64,000 nucleotides of DNA from Bacteroidota bacterium (GTDB taxonomy: Bacteria > Bacteroidota > Bacteroidia > AKYH767-A > OLB10), in assembly GCA_016713925.1 (NCBI GenBank), contig JADJOH010000002.1:1-64000 (forward strand), in the 5' to 3' direction. The position numbers and the translations under genes were made by a program. Shown here piece after piece: positions 57,043 through 64,000 of the stretch (position 1 is the first letter of the stretch; each line of letters starts with the position of its first letter). The notes beneath the pieces are model-generated. The model was given only the letters and a program-made list of their open reading frames with translations, made no database searches and had not been told where the DNA came from.

Positions 57043-57729
57043 TTATACATTGTTCATAAAAAAGTAAGACTTTCTCAACTTTCTTACAGTGGAAATTGAA
57101 TACCCTTCAGGGAAGAGGATTTGATACAAGAGCCTGCAGCCAAAGAGGATCAGACCTACTCCACTCACCCTGTTTATCATTAAAATGAGGCCGGGTTTCA
57201 AAAAATGACGCAAACGAGCAGCGAGCCAGGCTTTCAACACATCGGTTAAAAATACGGTCAGCAGCACTACCAGATAAAACATAACGATATGCATATCCGA
57301 ATAATTTTCATTCGCCGAAACCACACCTGATACCCCAATCCAGAAAATGAGAACAAAGGGATTGAGTGCGTTCATCATAAAGCCCTTTACTATATCAACC
57401 AGCGGAGATTTCGAATTGTCCGGTAAATCGATATCTGTTGATTTGAGATGAGGTTTTTTGAAAATGTTCACCAACCCGAAAATCACCAATAAAATTCCAC
57501 CTGCAATCCCAATTTCAGTTTGATAGGATTTCATAAAACCTAAAGCGGTTGCACTGAAGTAGGTTAAACAAATAAAAAAAGCATCGCTTAACACCACCCC
57601 TACCGCCAGGATGACCGCTTTCATAAAGCCTTTTTTAATACTGGTATCAATCAGCATAAAAAAGACCGGTCCAACCAATAAGGCCAATACCAATCCCAGA
57701 CTGATTCCGGATAATACAGCTTCCAGCAT
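57043..57729 (-). CDS. LysE family amino-acid exporter
   Basis: 228 residues from ATG 57727-57729. Six membrane segments are visible: about 4-27, 38-60, 67-88, 118-137, 148-168 and 180-203. The start LSGISLGLVLALLVGPVFFMLIDTSIKKGF is the LysE/RhtB N-terminal signature, and MMNALNPFVLIFWIGV is the second conserved stretch. These proteins export amino acids or other small solutes through the inner membrane; the substrate is unknown. The gene stands alone, facing away from the lipoprotein gene at 57878. Confidence 0.85.
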   Translation of the reverse strand: MLEAVLSGISLGLVLALLVGPVFFMLIDTSIKKGFMKAVILAVGVVLSDAFFICLTYFSATALGFMKSYQTEIGIAGGILLVIFGLVNIFKKPHLKSTDIDLPDNSKSPLVDIVKGFMMNALNPFVLIFWIGVSGVVSANENYSDMHIVMFYLVVLLTVFLTDVLKAWLAARLRHFLKPGLILMINRVSGVGLILFGCRLLYQILFPEGYSISTVRKLRKSYFFMNNV

Positions 57730-57877
57730 GCAGCGAAACTAATCAAACTTCAATAAATTTTATTCAGAAGCCATCAACCATGAATAATTATCAGTTTTTG
57801 GTAAGAAAAAGAGGGGTAACCGGATTTTAGTTCCTCCACCGATACAAGATATGATGTAAAGACCTATTTTTGACGGG

Positions 57878-58870
57878 ATGAAAAAACTTGCCCTACTTCT
57901 TTTGAGTGCTTGTTTCCTGCTAACGTCATGCGATAACGATCTTGATGTTTTGGAAGAATATACTGAAATTCCGGTAATTTATGGTTTGATTAATCCTGCA
58001 AGCACTACCTTTGAAATCAGGGTTCAAAAAGCATTTTTAGGAGCCGGAAATGCCCTTTTAATGGCACAGGAAACCGACAGCACCTATTATAATCCTAATG
58101 ATATAAGTCTATACCTTGAAAAACTTCAATTTGCCAATAGTGCTCCTTTTGATGTGGATACTTTTTCAGTAAATTACAACTCCATTAAAAATGAAGGGCT
58201 ATTTACCGATGCCGGCCATTATGTTTTCCAACTTGCCAATACCCGCTTAAACTCGAACTTCATTTACCGTTTACGCTTCGTCAATAATGTAACCGGAAAA
58301 AATGTTACCGGGATCACCCGTATCATTGAACCGCTCTACCAAAAGACGTTAACCCCTACCACACGTGTAAATCTTGCCGATGACGATCCCTATACCATTC
58401 GGTTTAACAGTTCTAAAAATGGAAAAGTTTATGGGTTAATCATGCGCATACGCTATTCTGAAACGAAAAAACTGACTCAGGCCATTGTAACTAAATATCT
58501 CGATTTTCCGCTTGATTACGTCACTTCACGTACATTAACGGGAGGAGAAGACATGGAATTTCTCATCAACGGGAAATCTGTGTTTCAGTTTTTAGGTTTA
58601 AAAATAAAGAAAGACACTACCGTTACCCGTCGATTACAGGATTTTAAAAGTGATTTTCTCTTTACTGCTGCCACGGATGACTTCTACAATTATATTCAGA
58701 TCAACAATCCCAACAACACGGTCAATTTTATTCCTGACTTTACCAACCTGAGTGAGGGCAAGGGTTTGTTCACCTGTCGGCTGGATACTTTAATACCCTC
58801 CATTTCCTTCAATGATCTCACCTATGACTCGCTATTGAACGGGACCTATACCCGACATATTTTTGAGTAG
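57878..58870 (+). CDS. Predicted lipoprotein, DUF4249-like
   Basis: 330 residues from ATG 57878. The N-terminus MKKLALLLLSACFLLTSCDND has a lipobox (LTSC; Cys 18), with DND after the Cys as often seen in Bacteroidota lipoproteins. The beta-rich body (EIPVIYGLINPASTTFEIRVQKAFLG..., then GHYVFQLANTRLNSNFIYRLRFVN) resembles DUF4249-type outer-membrane-associated lipoproteins, which have the same VVYG-like opening and repeated strand pairs. Function is unknown. It ends 127 bases before dnaK and may share no promoter with it. No operon partner upstream. Confidence 0.65.
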   Translation: MKKLALLLLSACFLLTSCDNDLDVLEEYTEIPVIYGLINPASTTFEIRVQKAFLGAGNALLMAQETDSTYYNPNDISLYLEKLQFANSAPFDVDTFSVNYNSIKNEGLFTDAGHYVFQLANTRLNSNFIYRLRFVNNVTGKNVTGITRIIEPLYQKTLTPTTRVNLADDDPYTIRFNSSKNGKVYGLIMRIRYSETKKLTQAIVTKYLDFPLDYVTSRTLTGGEDMEFLINGKSVFQFLGLKIKKDTTVTRRLQDFKSDFLFTAATDDFYNYIQINNPNNTVNFIPDFTNLSEGKGLFTCRLDTLIPSISFNDLTYDSLLNGTYTRHIFE

Positions 58871-58997
58871 GGCTCCTGTCATTATGACATTCTGTCAGTA
58901 AATTTTCCTCTTTTAGGATCAATTACCTGTCATTGTCAACCTATTTGTGCAATGGCATATAAGTTGACTAGCGGGGATTAAACAATAAAATAACAAG

Positions 58998-60899
58998 ATG
59001 AAAAAAGTAATAGGAATCGACCTGGGTACCACCAATTCATGTGTAGCGGTAATGGAAGGAAATGAACCGGTAGTGATCCCAAACAGTGAAGGACGCCGCA
59101 CCACGCCTTCTATCGTAGCTTTCATTAAAGATGGCGAGCGTAAAGTAGGTGATCCTGCAAAACGTCAGGCGATAACCAATCCAAAACATACCATTGCATC
59201 CATTAAGCGATTTATGGGTGAAACATTCGATAAAGTAAGTCTTGAAATTTCGCGTATGCCTTATGAGGTAGTGAAAGGCGATAACAATACACCGCGCGTT
59301 AAAATCAATGACCGCATGTACACGCCGCAAGAAATTTCTGCGATGGTACTTCAGAAAATGAAGAAGACCGCCGAAGACTATCTGGGCTATGAAGTAGGCG
59401 AAGCGGTGATTACTGTTCCGGCTTATTTCAGCGATGCACAGCGACAAGCCACTAAGGAAGCGGGTGAGATTGCAGGATTAAAAGTGCTGCGAATCATCAA
59501 TGAACCAACGGCTGCTGCACTAGCTTACGGATTAGATAAAAACCATAAAGACACCAAGGTGGCGGTCTTCGATTTAGGCGGTGGAACTTTTGATATTTCC
59601 GTTCTTGAATTGGGAGATGGCGTATTCGAAGTAAAATCAACCAACGGTGATACACATCTCGGTGGTGACGATTTCGATCAGGTCATCATTGACTGGATGG
59701 CGGATGAATTCAAGAGTGATGAAGGTCTTGATTTGCGTAAAGATCCGATGGCTTTGCAGCGTTTGAAAGAAGCCGCTGAAAAAGCAAAAATCGAACTTTC
59801 CAGTTCTTCACAAACGGAAATCAATCTTCCTTACATCATGCCGGTAGATGGTGTTCCAAAGCATTTAGTTAAAACACTAACGCGCGCTAAGTTTGAACAA
59901 CTGGCGGATAAATTAATCCAACGTACTCTGGAGCCTTGCAAAAAAGCGCTTTCCGATGCTAAGCTATCCCCCAATGAAATTGATGAAGTCATTCTTGTAG
60001 GTGGATCCACACGTATTCCTGCCATTCAGGATTTAGTGGAGAAATTCTTCGGCAAAAAGCCATCCAAAGGCGTAAATCCGGATGAAGTAGTAGCAGTCGG
60101 AGCCGCCATTCAGGGAGCCGTTCTCACAGGAGAGGTGAAAGATGTACTTCTTCTCGACGTTACTCCATTATCGTTAGGTATCGAAACCCTTGGCGGTGTA
60201 ATGACCAAGTTGATCGAATCCAACACCACCATTCCTACTCGTAAATCAGAGACATTCTCTACGGCAGCCGACAATCAGCCTTCTGTTGAGATCCACGTCT
60301 TGCAGGGAGAACGCCCGATGGCCCGTGATAACCGTACTATTGGACGCTTCCACCTCGATGGCATCCCTCCTTCCCCACGTGGCATACCACAAATTGAAGT
60401 AACCTTTGATATTGATGCGAATGGTATCCTGCACGTAACTGCCAAGGATAAGGCCAGTGGTAAATCACAAAATATCCGCATCGAGGCTTCTTCAGGATTG
60501 AATGAAGAAGAAATCCAACGCATGAAACGCGAAGCGGAAGCCAATGCTGAATCCGATCGTAAAGTAAAAGAAGAAACTGAAAAGATAAATCAAGCCGATT
60601 CTTTAATCTTCAACACTGAAAAGCAATTGAAGGAGTTTGGTGAAAAGATTCCTGCTGATAAGAAAGGTGCTATAGAAGCCGCATTGACACAGTTAAAAGA
60701 TGCGCATAAAAGCCGCGATCTGGCCAGCATAGAAACGGCTATGACAGCACTCAATTCAGCCTGGGAGGTAGCTTCAAAAGACCTGTACAATGCATCTCAG
60801 GAGCCCGGACAAGCGCCACAAGGTGAAAACACAGGCAATGCTTCAAACAATGCCGACGGTGTTACCGATGTAGATTATGAAGAGGTAAAGGAAAAATAA
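58998..60899 (+). CDS. dnaK: Molecular chaperone DnaK (Hsp70)
   Basis: 633 residues from ATG 58998. The ATPase signatures are IGIDLGTTNSCVAVMEG, VFDLGGGTFDISVLELGDG and VILVGGSTRIPAIQ; the linker DVLLLDVTPLSLGIETLGG leads into the substrate-binding domain, and the tail is GVTDVDYEEVKEK, as usual for bacterial DnaK. It is full-length with no lesions. DnaK folds and protects proteins with DnaJ and GrpE, neither of which lies nearby, so it is transcribed alone. The promoter was not identified with confidence; the sequence before it includes a TGTCATTATGACATTCTGTC stretch with a small palindrome (TGTCAT.ATGACA) that may be regulatory. A strong terminator follows. Confidence 0.98.
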   Translation: MKKVIGIDLGTTNSCVAVMEGNEPVVIPNSEGRRTTPSIVAFIKDGERKVGDPAKRQAITNPKHTIASIKRFMGETFDKVSLEISRMPYEVVKGDNNTPRVKINDRMYTPQEISAMVLQKMKKTAEDYLGYEVGEAVITVPAYFSDAQRQATKEAGEIAGLKVLRIINEPTAAALAYGLDKNHKDTKVAVFDLGGGTFDISVLELGDGVFEVKSTNGDTHLGGDDFDQVIIDWMADEFKSDEGLDLRKDPMALQRLKEAAEKAKIELSSSSQTEINLPYIMPVDGVPKHLVKTLTRAKFEQLADKLIQRTLEPCKKALSDAKLSPNEIDEVILVGGSTRIPAIQDLVEKFFGKKPSKGVNPDEVVAVGAAIQGAVLTGEVKDVLLLDVTPLSLGIETLGGVMTKLIESNTTIPTRKSETFSTAADNQPSVEIHVLQGERPMARDNRTIGRFHLDGIPPSPRGIPQIEVTFDIDANGILHVTAKDKASGKSQNIRIEASSGLNEEEIQRMKREAEANAESDRKVKEETEKINQADSLIFNTEKQLKEFGEKIPADKKGAIEAALTQLKDAHKSRDLASIETAMTALNSAWEVASKDLYNASQEPGQAPQGENTGNASNNADGVTDVDYEEVKEK

Positions 60900-60915
60900 T
60901 TCCCGAGTGAAAATT

Positions 60916-60952
60916 AAAAAAAGACTGCCCGTTTCCGGGCAGTCTTTTTTTT
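60916..60952 (+). terminator. Rho-independent terminator of dnaK
   Basis: Stem AAGACTGCCCG / CGGGCAGTCTT with loop TTTC, preceded by A-rich and followed by a T-run. It is a textbook terminator starting 17 bases after the dnaK stop. Confidence 0.95.
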
Positions 60953-61300
60953 GAGATACAGTTGATATACGGTTGAGATACGGTTGATATACGGTTGAGA
61001 TACGGTTGAGATACGGTTGAGATACTGTTGAGATACGGTTGAGATACGGTTGAGATACGGTTGAGATACGGTTGAGATACGGTTGAGATACGGTTGAGAT
61101 ACGGTTGAGATACGGTTGAGATACGGTTGAGATACGGTTGAGATACGGTTGAGATTCGGTTGAGATAGTGTTGAGATACGGTTGAAGTGTTGAGAAGTGT
61201 TGGTACGTGAGACTGTTGAGATACTGTTGAGATACGGTTGAGATACGGTTGAGGTTGGGTTGAAGTTGAGGTTGAGTTGAGAAAGTGTTGCGGTACGATG
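60953..61300. repeat. 11-bp tandem repeat array (GGTTGAGATAC)
   Basis: More than 20 copies of GGTTGAGATAC run from 60953 to about 61190, with occasional GATAT or GATAG variants, then degenerate copies to about 61300. The period of 11 bases is not a multiple of three, and the long minus-strand reading frame (repeats of SQPYLNRISTV) is a by-product of the repeat, not a gene. One B-DNA turn is about 10.5 bases, so bent or curved DNA is possible. Confidence 0.9.
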
Positions 61301-61339
61301 AAGTGTTGCATTAGTAGGTTTAACTACTGCTTGAACTTA

Positions 61340-61490
61340 AACCTTGAACCATGAAGCAGAATCGCGAAATGCGATACCTCTTCATGGGAACCTTCCCGCC
61401 GCGCCAGGGGGGAGGGGGGGACCCCCGCCGGGGGGCCCGGGGGGGGGGGAAAAACAAAAACATAACCTTGAACTTTAAACCTTAAACCTT
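61340..61490. repeat. Dispersed intergenic repeat with heptamers, copy 2, and a G/C-only tract
   Basis: ACCTTGAACCATGAAGCAGA, then ATCGCGAAATGCGATAC and TCTTCATGG match the unit at 35823. Instead of its spacer there is a tract at 61396-61452 of nearly pure G and C with runs of up to eleven G. The unit ends with CCTTGAACTTTAAACCTTAA; the last heptamer contains the stop codon of the methyltransferase gene (61482). The G tract is so unlike the other copy that a local sequence error is likely. Confidence 0.7.
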
Positions 61491-62249
61491 CACCGCTCTG
61501 GCAGCTACAAAGGATTTAAAATACTGGTCCACCGGTTCTGCACCACCCCAATCATCTTCGAAAATATCGGTGAGGTGAAAGTTGTTTTTTAAGAGTTCTC
61601 CAATCTGATCTTCGAGCGAATGACCGAAAATCAAGGGCTCATTTTCCTTTGTATAAACAGATCGCTCTTCTTCTGTCAATGAAGAAATATCAGAATAGGG
61701 CATTTTGTATTTCAGTGTATAAATATTTGTTGCAGGGTCTTTGAAGAGCAACATGTTCTCGGCTTTGGTAAATCCCCACATCAACACACCACCTTTCTTC
61801 AACACTCTGGCACAGGAGGCCCAAACCGGTTTTAAATCGGGAGCGAAGCAATTTGAACAGGGATGAAAGATGAGATCAAAAGCATCGGAGGGCAGAGATG
61901 ACATATCCATCATGTTTCCCTGAATGGCCGTTATCTTTAAATCATACTTATTGCAGGTTTCTATATCCTGTCGCAGTTGTTCTGCAGATAAATCATAAAC
62001 AGTAACGATTGCTCCCGCAGCAGCTAATGCGGGCACTTGTTGACCTCCACCGGAAGCCAGCGCCAGCACATTTAGTCCTTTAAGAGGAGGGTACCAGCTC
62101 ATCGGAACCGGAATTTTTGGCGTAAGCACTAAATTCAATTTTCCCTGACGGGCCAGTTCAATTTCCTCATCCCCGTAAGGCAATGTCCAGCGGTCGCCTT
62201 TACGCACTAAACCATCCCAGGCCTGCTGATTATAGGCAATGATATCCAT
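61482..62249 (-). CDS. Class I SAM-dependent methyltransferase
   Basis: 255 residues from ATG 62247-62249. The N-terminus MDIIAYNQQAWDGLVRKGDRW is characteristic of a methyltransferase group seen widely in bacteria. Motif I is LNVLALASGGGQQVPALAAAG (residues about 59-79), followed by VTVYDLSAEQLRQD, and SDAFDLIFHPCSNCFAPDL as motif IV. The substrate is not known. Its start touches the stop of the response-regulator gene (62250), so both are transcribed in the same direction and probably in one operon. The last codons GTT TAA overlap a heptamer repeat. Confidence 0.85.
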   Translation of the reverse strand: MDIIAYNQQAWDGLVRKGDRWTLPYGDEEIELARQGKLNLVLTPKIPVPMSWYPPLKGLNVLALASGGGQQVPALAAAGAIVTVYDLSAEQLRQDIETCNKYDLKITAIQGNMMDMSSLPSDAFDLIFHPCSNCFAPDLKPVWASCARVLKKGGVLMWGFTKAENMLLFKDPATNIYTLKYKMPYSDISSLTEEERSVYTKENEPLIFGHSLEDQIGELLKNNFHLTDIFEDDWGGAEPVDQYFKSFVAARAVKV

Positions 62250-63377
62250 TTACAAAAAATTCAATCGTGCCATAAATGTTTCCTTATAGGACTTCCCGAT
62301 AGGAATCGTTTTATCGCCAATCAAAACTGTATTTTCATCCAGTACATTTATTTTGTCCAGAGGAATGATATAAGATCTGTGGACGCGCAAAAACTTTGCT
62401 ACCGGTAATTTCATTTCGATATCCTTCATGGTAGAATGAATGACAAACTGATCGGAATTGGTCTGAATAATCACGTAATTATCCATTGCTTGAATCCAGG
62501 AGATATTATCCAGATACACCTTCACCAGCATTGACCCCTTTTTAACAAAGAAGGAATTCTGAATGATCTGATTATCCAGCAAAGTCACCTGATTTTCTAC
62601 ATCCGGCGTTTTCAATTTAGCGGACTGCTTATCAGATATAATCAACGCACATCCTAAAAATTGATCTTTTTCATCATGAATTGAAGATGCAGAAACCACC
62701 ACACTCAAACTTGAATTATCTCTTTTAATCAGCACATGACACTCTTTATTTTCAATGGATTCGTTCTTCCTCATTTGCTCCATTAACGTCTCCTTCTTCA
62801 ACAACACTCCCCCTTCCGCTTCAATGGAGAACAATGAAAACGCATCCAATCCCATAGCCGTGGCTGTAGAGTACCCCAGCATATTTTCGGCCTTTTCATT
62901 CAGATAAGATACTCTTCCCTCGGTGTCCATGACCACGATACATTCTTCTACCATTGCAAGCGCGTTCGCCAGACGGTGTTGACTTTCTCTCACTTCACGA
63001 TCGCGTGAATATTTAAAGAGCGCCATCTCCACTGTCGTTTTCAAATCAGAATCGTTAAAAGGTTTTACTATATAACCATAGGGCTCCGTTACCTTTGCTC
63101 TGTCGAGGGTATCCTGATCCACATAGGAAGTCAGGAAAATAACAGGAATATTATACTTTTCCTTGATATGTTCAGCGATGTGAATTCCATCTTCCTCTCC
63201 CTTCAATTTAATATCGAGAAAAACGAGATCGGGAAGTATCTGTTCCAGTTTTTCATAGGCGGATGCTGCAGAAGATGCCGTAGCCGGAACTTCATAGCCT
63301 AATTTTTCCAGTGATTTCTGAATATCCTTAGCGACGATACTTTCGTCTTCAACTACCAATATTTTAATTTTAGTCAT
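62250..63377 (-). CDS. Response regulator REC-PAS-LytTR
   Basis: 375 residues from ATG 63375-63377. REC domain, residues about 1-120: acidic pair Glu 10/Asp 11, phospho-acceptor Asp 55 (LPDLVFLDIKLKG) and Lys in YIVKPF near 107. A PAS domain (about 133-245: MVEECIVVMDTEGRVSYLNEKAENMLGYS) is inserted in the middle. A LytTR DNA-binding domain occupies about 270-375 (VKVYLDNISWIQAMDNYVII, FLRVHRSYIIPLDKI). LytTR proteins bind direct repeats in promoters. The insertion of a PAS module between receiver and effector is less usual and suggests a second input. The kinase gene lies 13 bases upstream. Confidence 0.92.
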   Translation of the reverse strand: MTKIKILVVEDESIVAKDIQKSLEKLGYEVPATASSAASAYEKLEQILPDLVFLDIKLKGEEDGIHIAEHIKEKYNIPVIFLTSYVDQDTLDRAKVTEPYGYIVKPFNDSDLKTTVEMALFKYSRDREVRESQHRLANALAMVEECIVVMDTEGRVSYLNEKAENMLGYSTATAMGLDAFSLFSIEAEGGVLLKKETLMEQMRKNESIENKECHVLIKRDNSSLSVVVSASSIHDEKDQFLGCALIISDKQSAKLKTPDVENQVTLLDNQIIQNSFFVKKGSMLVKVYLDNISWIQAMDNYVIIQTNSDQFVIHSTMKDIEMKLPVAKFLRVHRSYIIPLDKINVLDENTVLIGDKTIPIGKSYKETFMARLNFL

Positions 63378-63390
63378 TCGGCAGGTTTTG

Positions 63391-64000
63391 TTAACTGATG
63401 CGCTTAAAGTTAATAATATATTTTACTCCTTGTCCGGGACTACTTTCTACTTCCATCTCTCCCTCTAACTGATCGGTCAAAGCTTGAATTAACTGTATCC
63501 CTAATGAATCTGATTTTCCGAGGGCAAACCCTTCGGGCATACCAATACCGTTATCAGCGATCATTAATTTAAACCGATCCGTTACCGGTTGTGCAAGTTC
63601 AATAAGTATCTCTCCCTTACGTTCTGTTTTAAACGCATGTTTTAGTGAATTAGATACAATTTCGTTAATGATCAAGCCACAGGGAACGGCTGTATCAATG
63701 TCCAAAGATATTTTCTCCGCATGTATAATCAAAGAAACCTGTTCGGAAGTAATGCGGAACGATTGCATGAGATTTTCGGCCAGTCGCTTGATATAGTCAT
63801 CAAAATCAATCTTGGAAAGCCCATCGGTTTGATAAAAACGTTCATGGATGAGGGCCATACTTTTGATTCTGTCCTGGCCCTCTTTTAGCGCCTTATATGC
63901 ATTATTATCAGTCACATAGCTGGTTTGTAGATTGAATAAGCTTATGATAATCTGCAAATTATTCTTCACCCGGTGGTGAATTTCTCTCAGCAACAGTCCC
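63391..64000 (-). CDS. Histidine kinase of the HisKA_2 type (partial, N-terminus outside window)
   Basis: About 203 codons of the C-terminal part; the gene continues past the window edge. The phosphoacceptor motif LLREIHHRVKNNLQIIISLFNLQ marks a HisKA_2 dimerisation domain. The ATPase shows the N box NEIVSNSLKHAFK and G1 box IADNGIGMPEGF, then SLGIQLIQALTDQLEG. Kinases of this class, with LytTR or REC partners, are abundant in Bacteroidota. It is probably the cognate partner of the downstream regulator, since only 13 bases separate the two genes. The sensor part cannot be seen. Confidence 0.9.
   Translation of the reverse strand, partial: GLLLREIHHRVKNNLQIIISLFNLQTSYVTDNNAYKALKEGQDRIKSMALIHERFYQTDGLSKIDFDDYIKRLAENLMQSFRITSEQVSLIIHAEKISLDIDTAVPCGLIINEIVSNSLKHAFKTERKGEILIELAQPVTDRFKLMIADNGIGMPEGFALGKSDSLGIQLIQALTDQLEGEMEVESSPGQGVKYIINFKRIS

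Noticed and set aside
58940..58980. Sigma-54-like TGGCATATAAGTTGA before dnaK
   Set aside because: The -12 half does not have the required GC at the right distance, so the match is not good enough.
60862..61311. 149-codon minus-strand ORF with SQPYLNRISTV repeats
   Set aside because: It is produced by the 11-bp tandem repeat, which lacks stops in that frame, and overlaps the dnaK end and its terminator.

Overview
The window is from a Bacteroidota chromosome. Supporting signs are type IX secretion C-terminal sorting domains on secreted proteins, the phylum promoter element TAnnTTTG upstream of several genes, DUF4199, LemA/DUF2207 and LytTR-type families, many signal peptides ending in AQ, and an exosortase of the Bacteroidota type. 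The exact genus cannot be told from the sequence. A gliding or environmental member of the Chitinophagales/Sphingobacteriales side is an inference only.

Positions 1-26459 are a defence and mobile-element island in advanced decay. It holds, in order: the end of a RAMA-domain protein; a DNA phosphorothioation (Dnd) block (small associated protein, dndD, a dndE-ATPase fusion); a Hachiman-like nuclease/helicase pair; an IS21-family element with multiple terminal repeats; an SF1 helicase with a C-terminal nuclease-like domain; several orphan secreted proteins; a BRO-N fragment; a metallophosphoesterase; an intact Schlafen/AlbA ATP-binding protein; an intact AAA_14/DUF4143 ATPase; an intact AbiE toxin-antitoxin pair whose promoter lies inside an operator-like palindrome; and a Fic toxin-antitoxin pair with a broken toxin. 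A dispersed repeat family of about 240-500 bp, joined to IS21-type ends, is scattered at least seven times between 8.3 and 25.5 kb. Many genes here carry frameshifts or stops.

Positions 26697-46000 carry mostly surface and core genes: a secreted protein with seven 58-residue repeats, membrane proteins, the lemA/DUF2207 pair, a collagen-like protein, DUF4199, a trypsin-like protease, a FAD oxidoreductase (one frameshift), ychF (with an apparent 67-codon internal deletion), yebC, and a large metalloprotease. Intergenic space holds long palindromes, a 49-bp tandem array, and heptamer repeats that sit on the stop codons of three unrelated genes.

Positions 46499-56771 are the most system-like part. 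A 1501-residue secreted protein is followed by a 59-residue PID-CTERM-type protein between two terminators. Then comes an operon of exosortase, associated membrane protein, family 2 glycosyltransferase, methyltransferase and polytopic glycosyltransferase-like protein. A sugar-phosphate transferase lies convergently. This looks like a dedicated envelope sorting/glycan locus.

Positions 57043-64000 hold a LysE transporter, a lipoprotein, dnaK with a clear terminator and an 11-bp tandem repeat, a methyltransferase, and a two-component pair (HisKA_2 kinase, partial; REC-PAS-LytTR regulator).

No tRNA, rRNA or CRISPR array was recognised.
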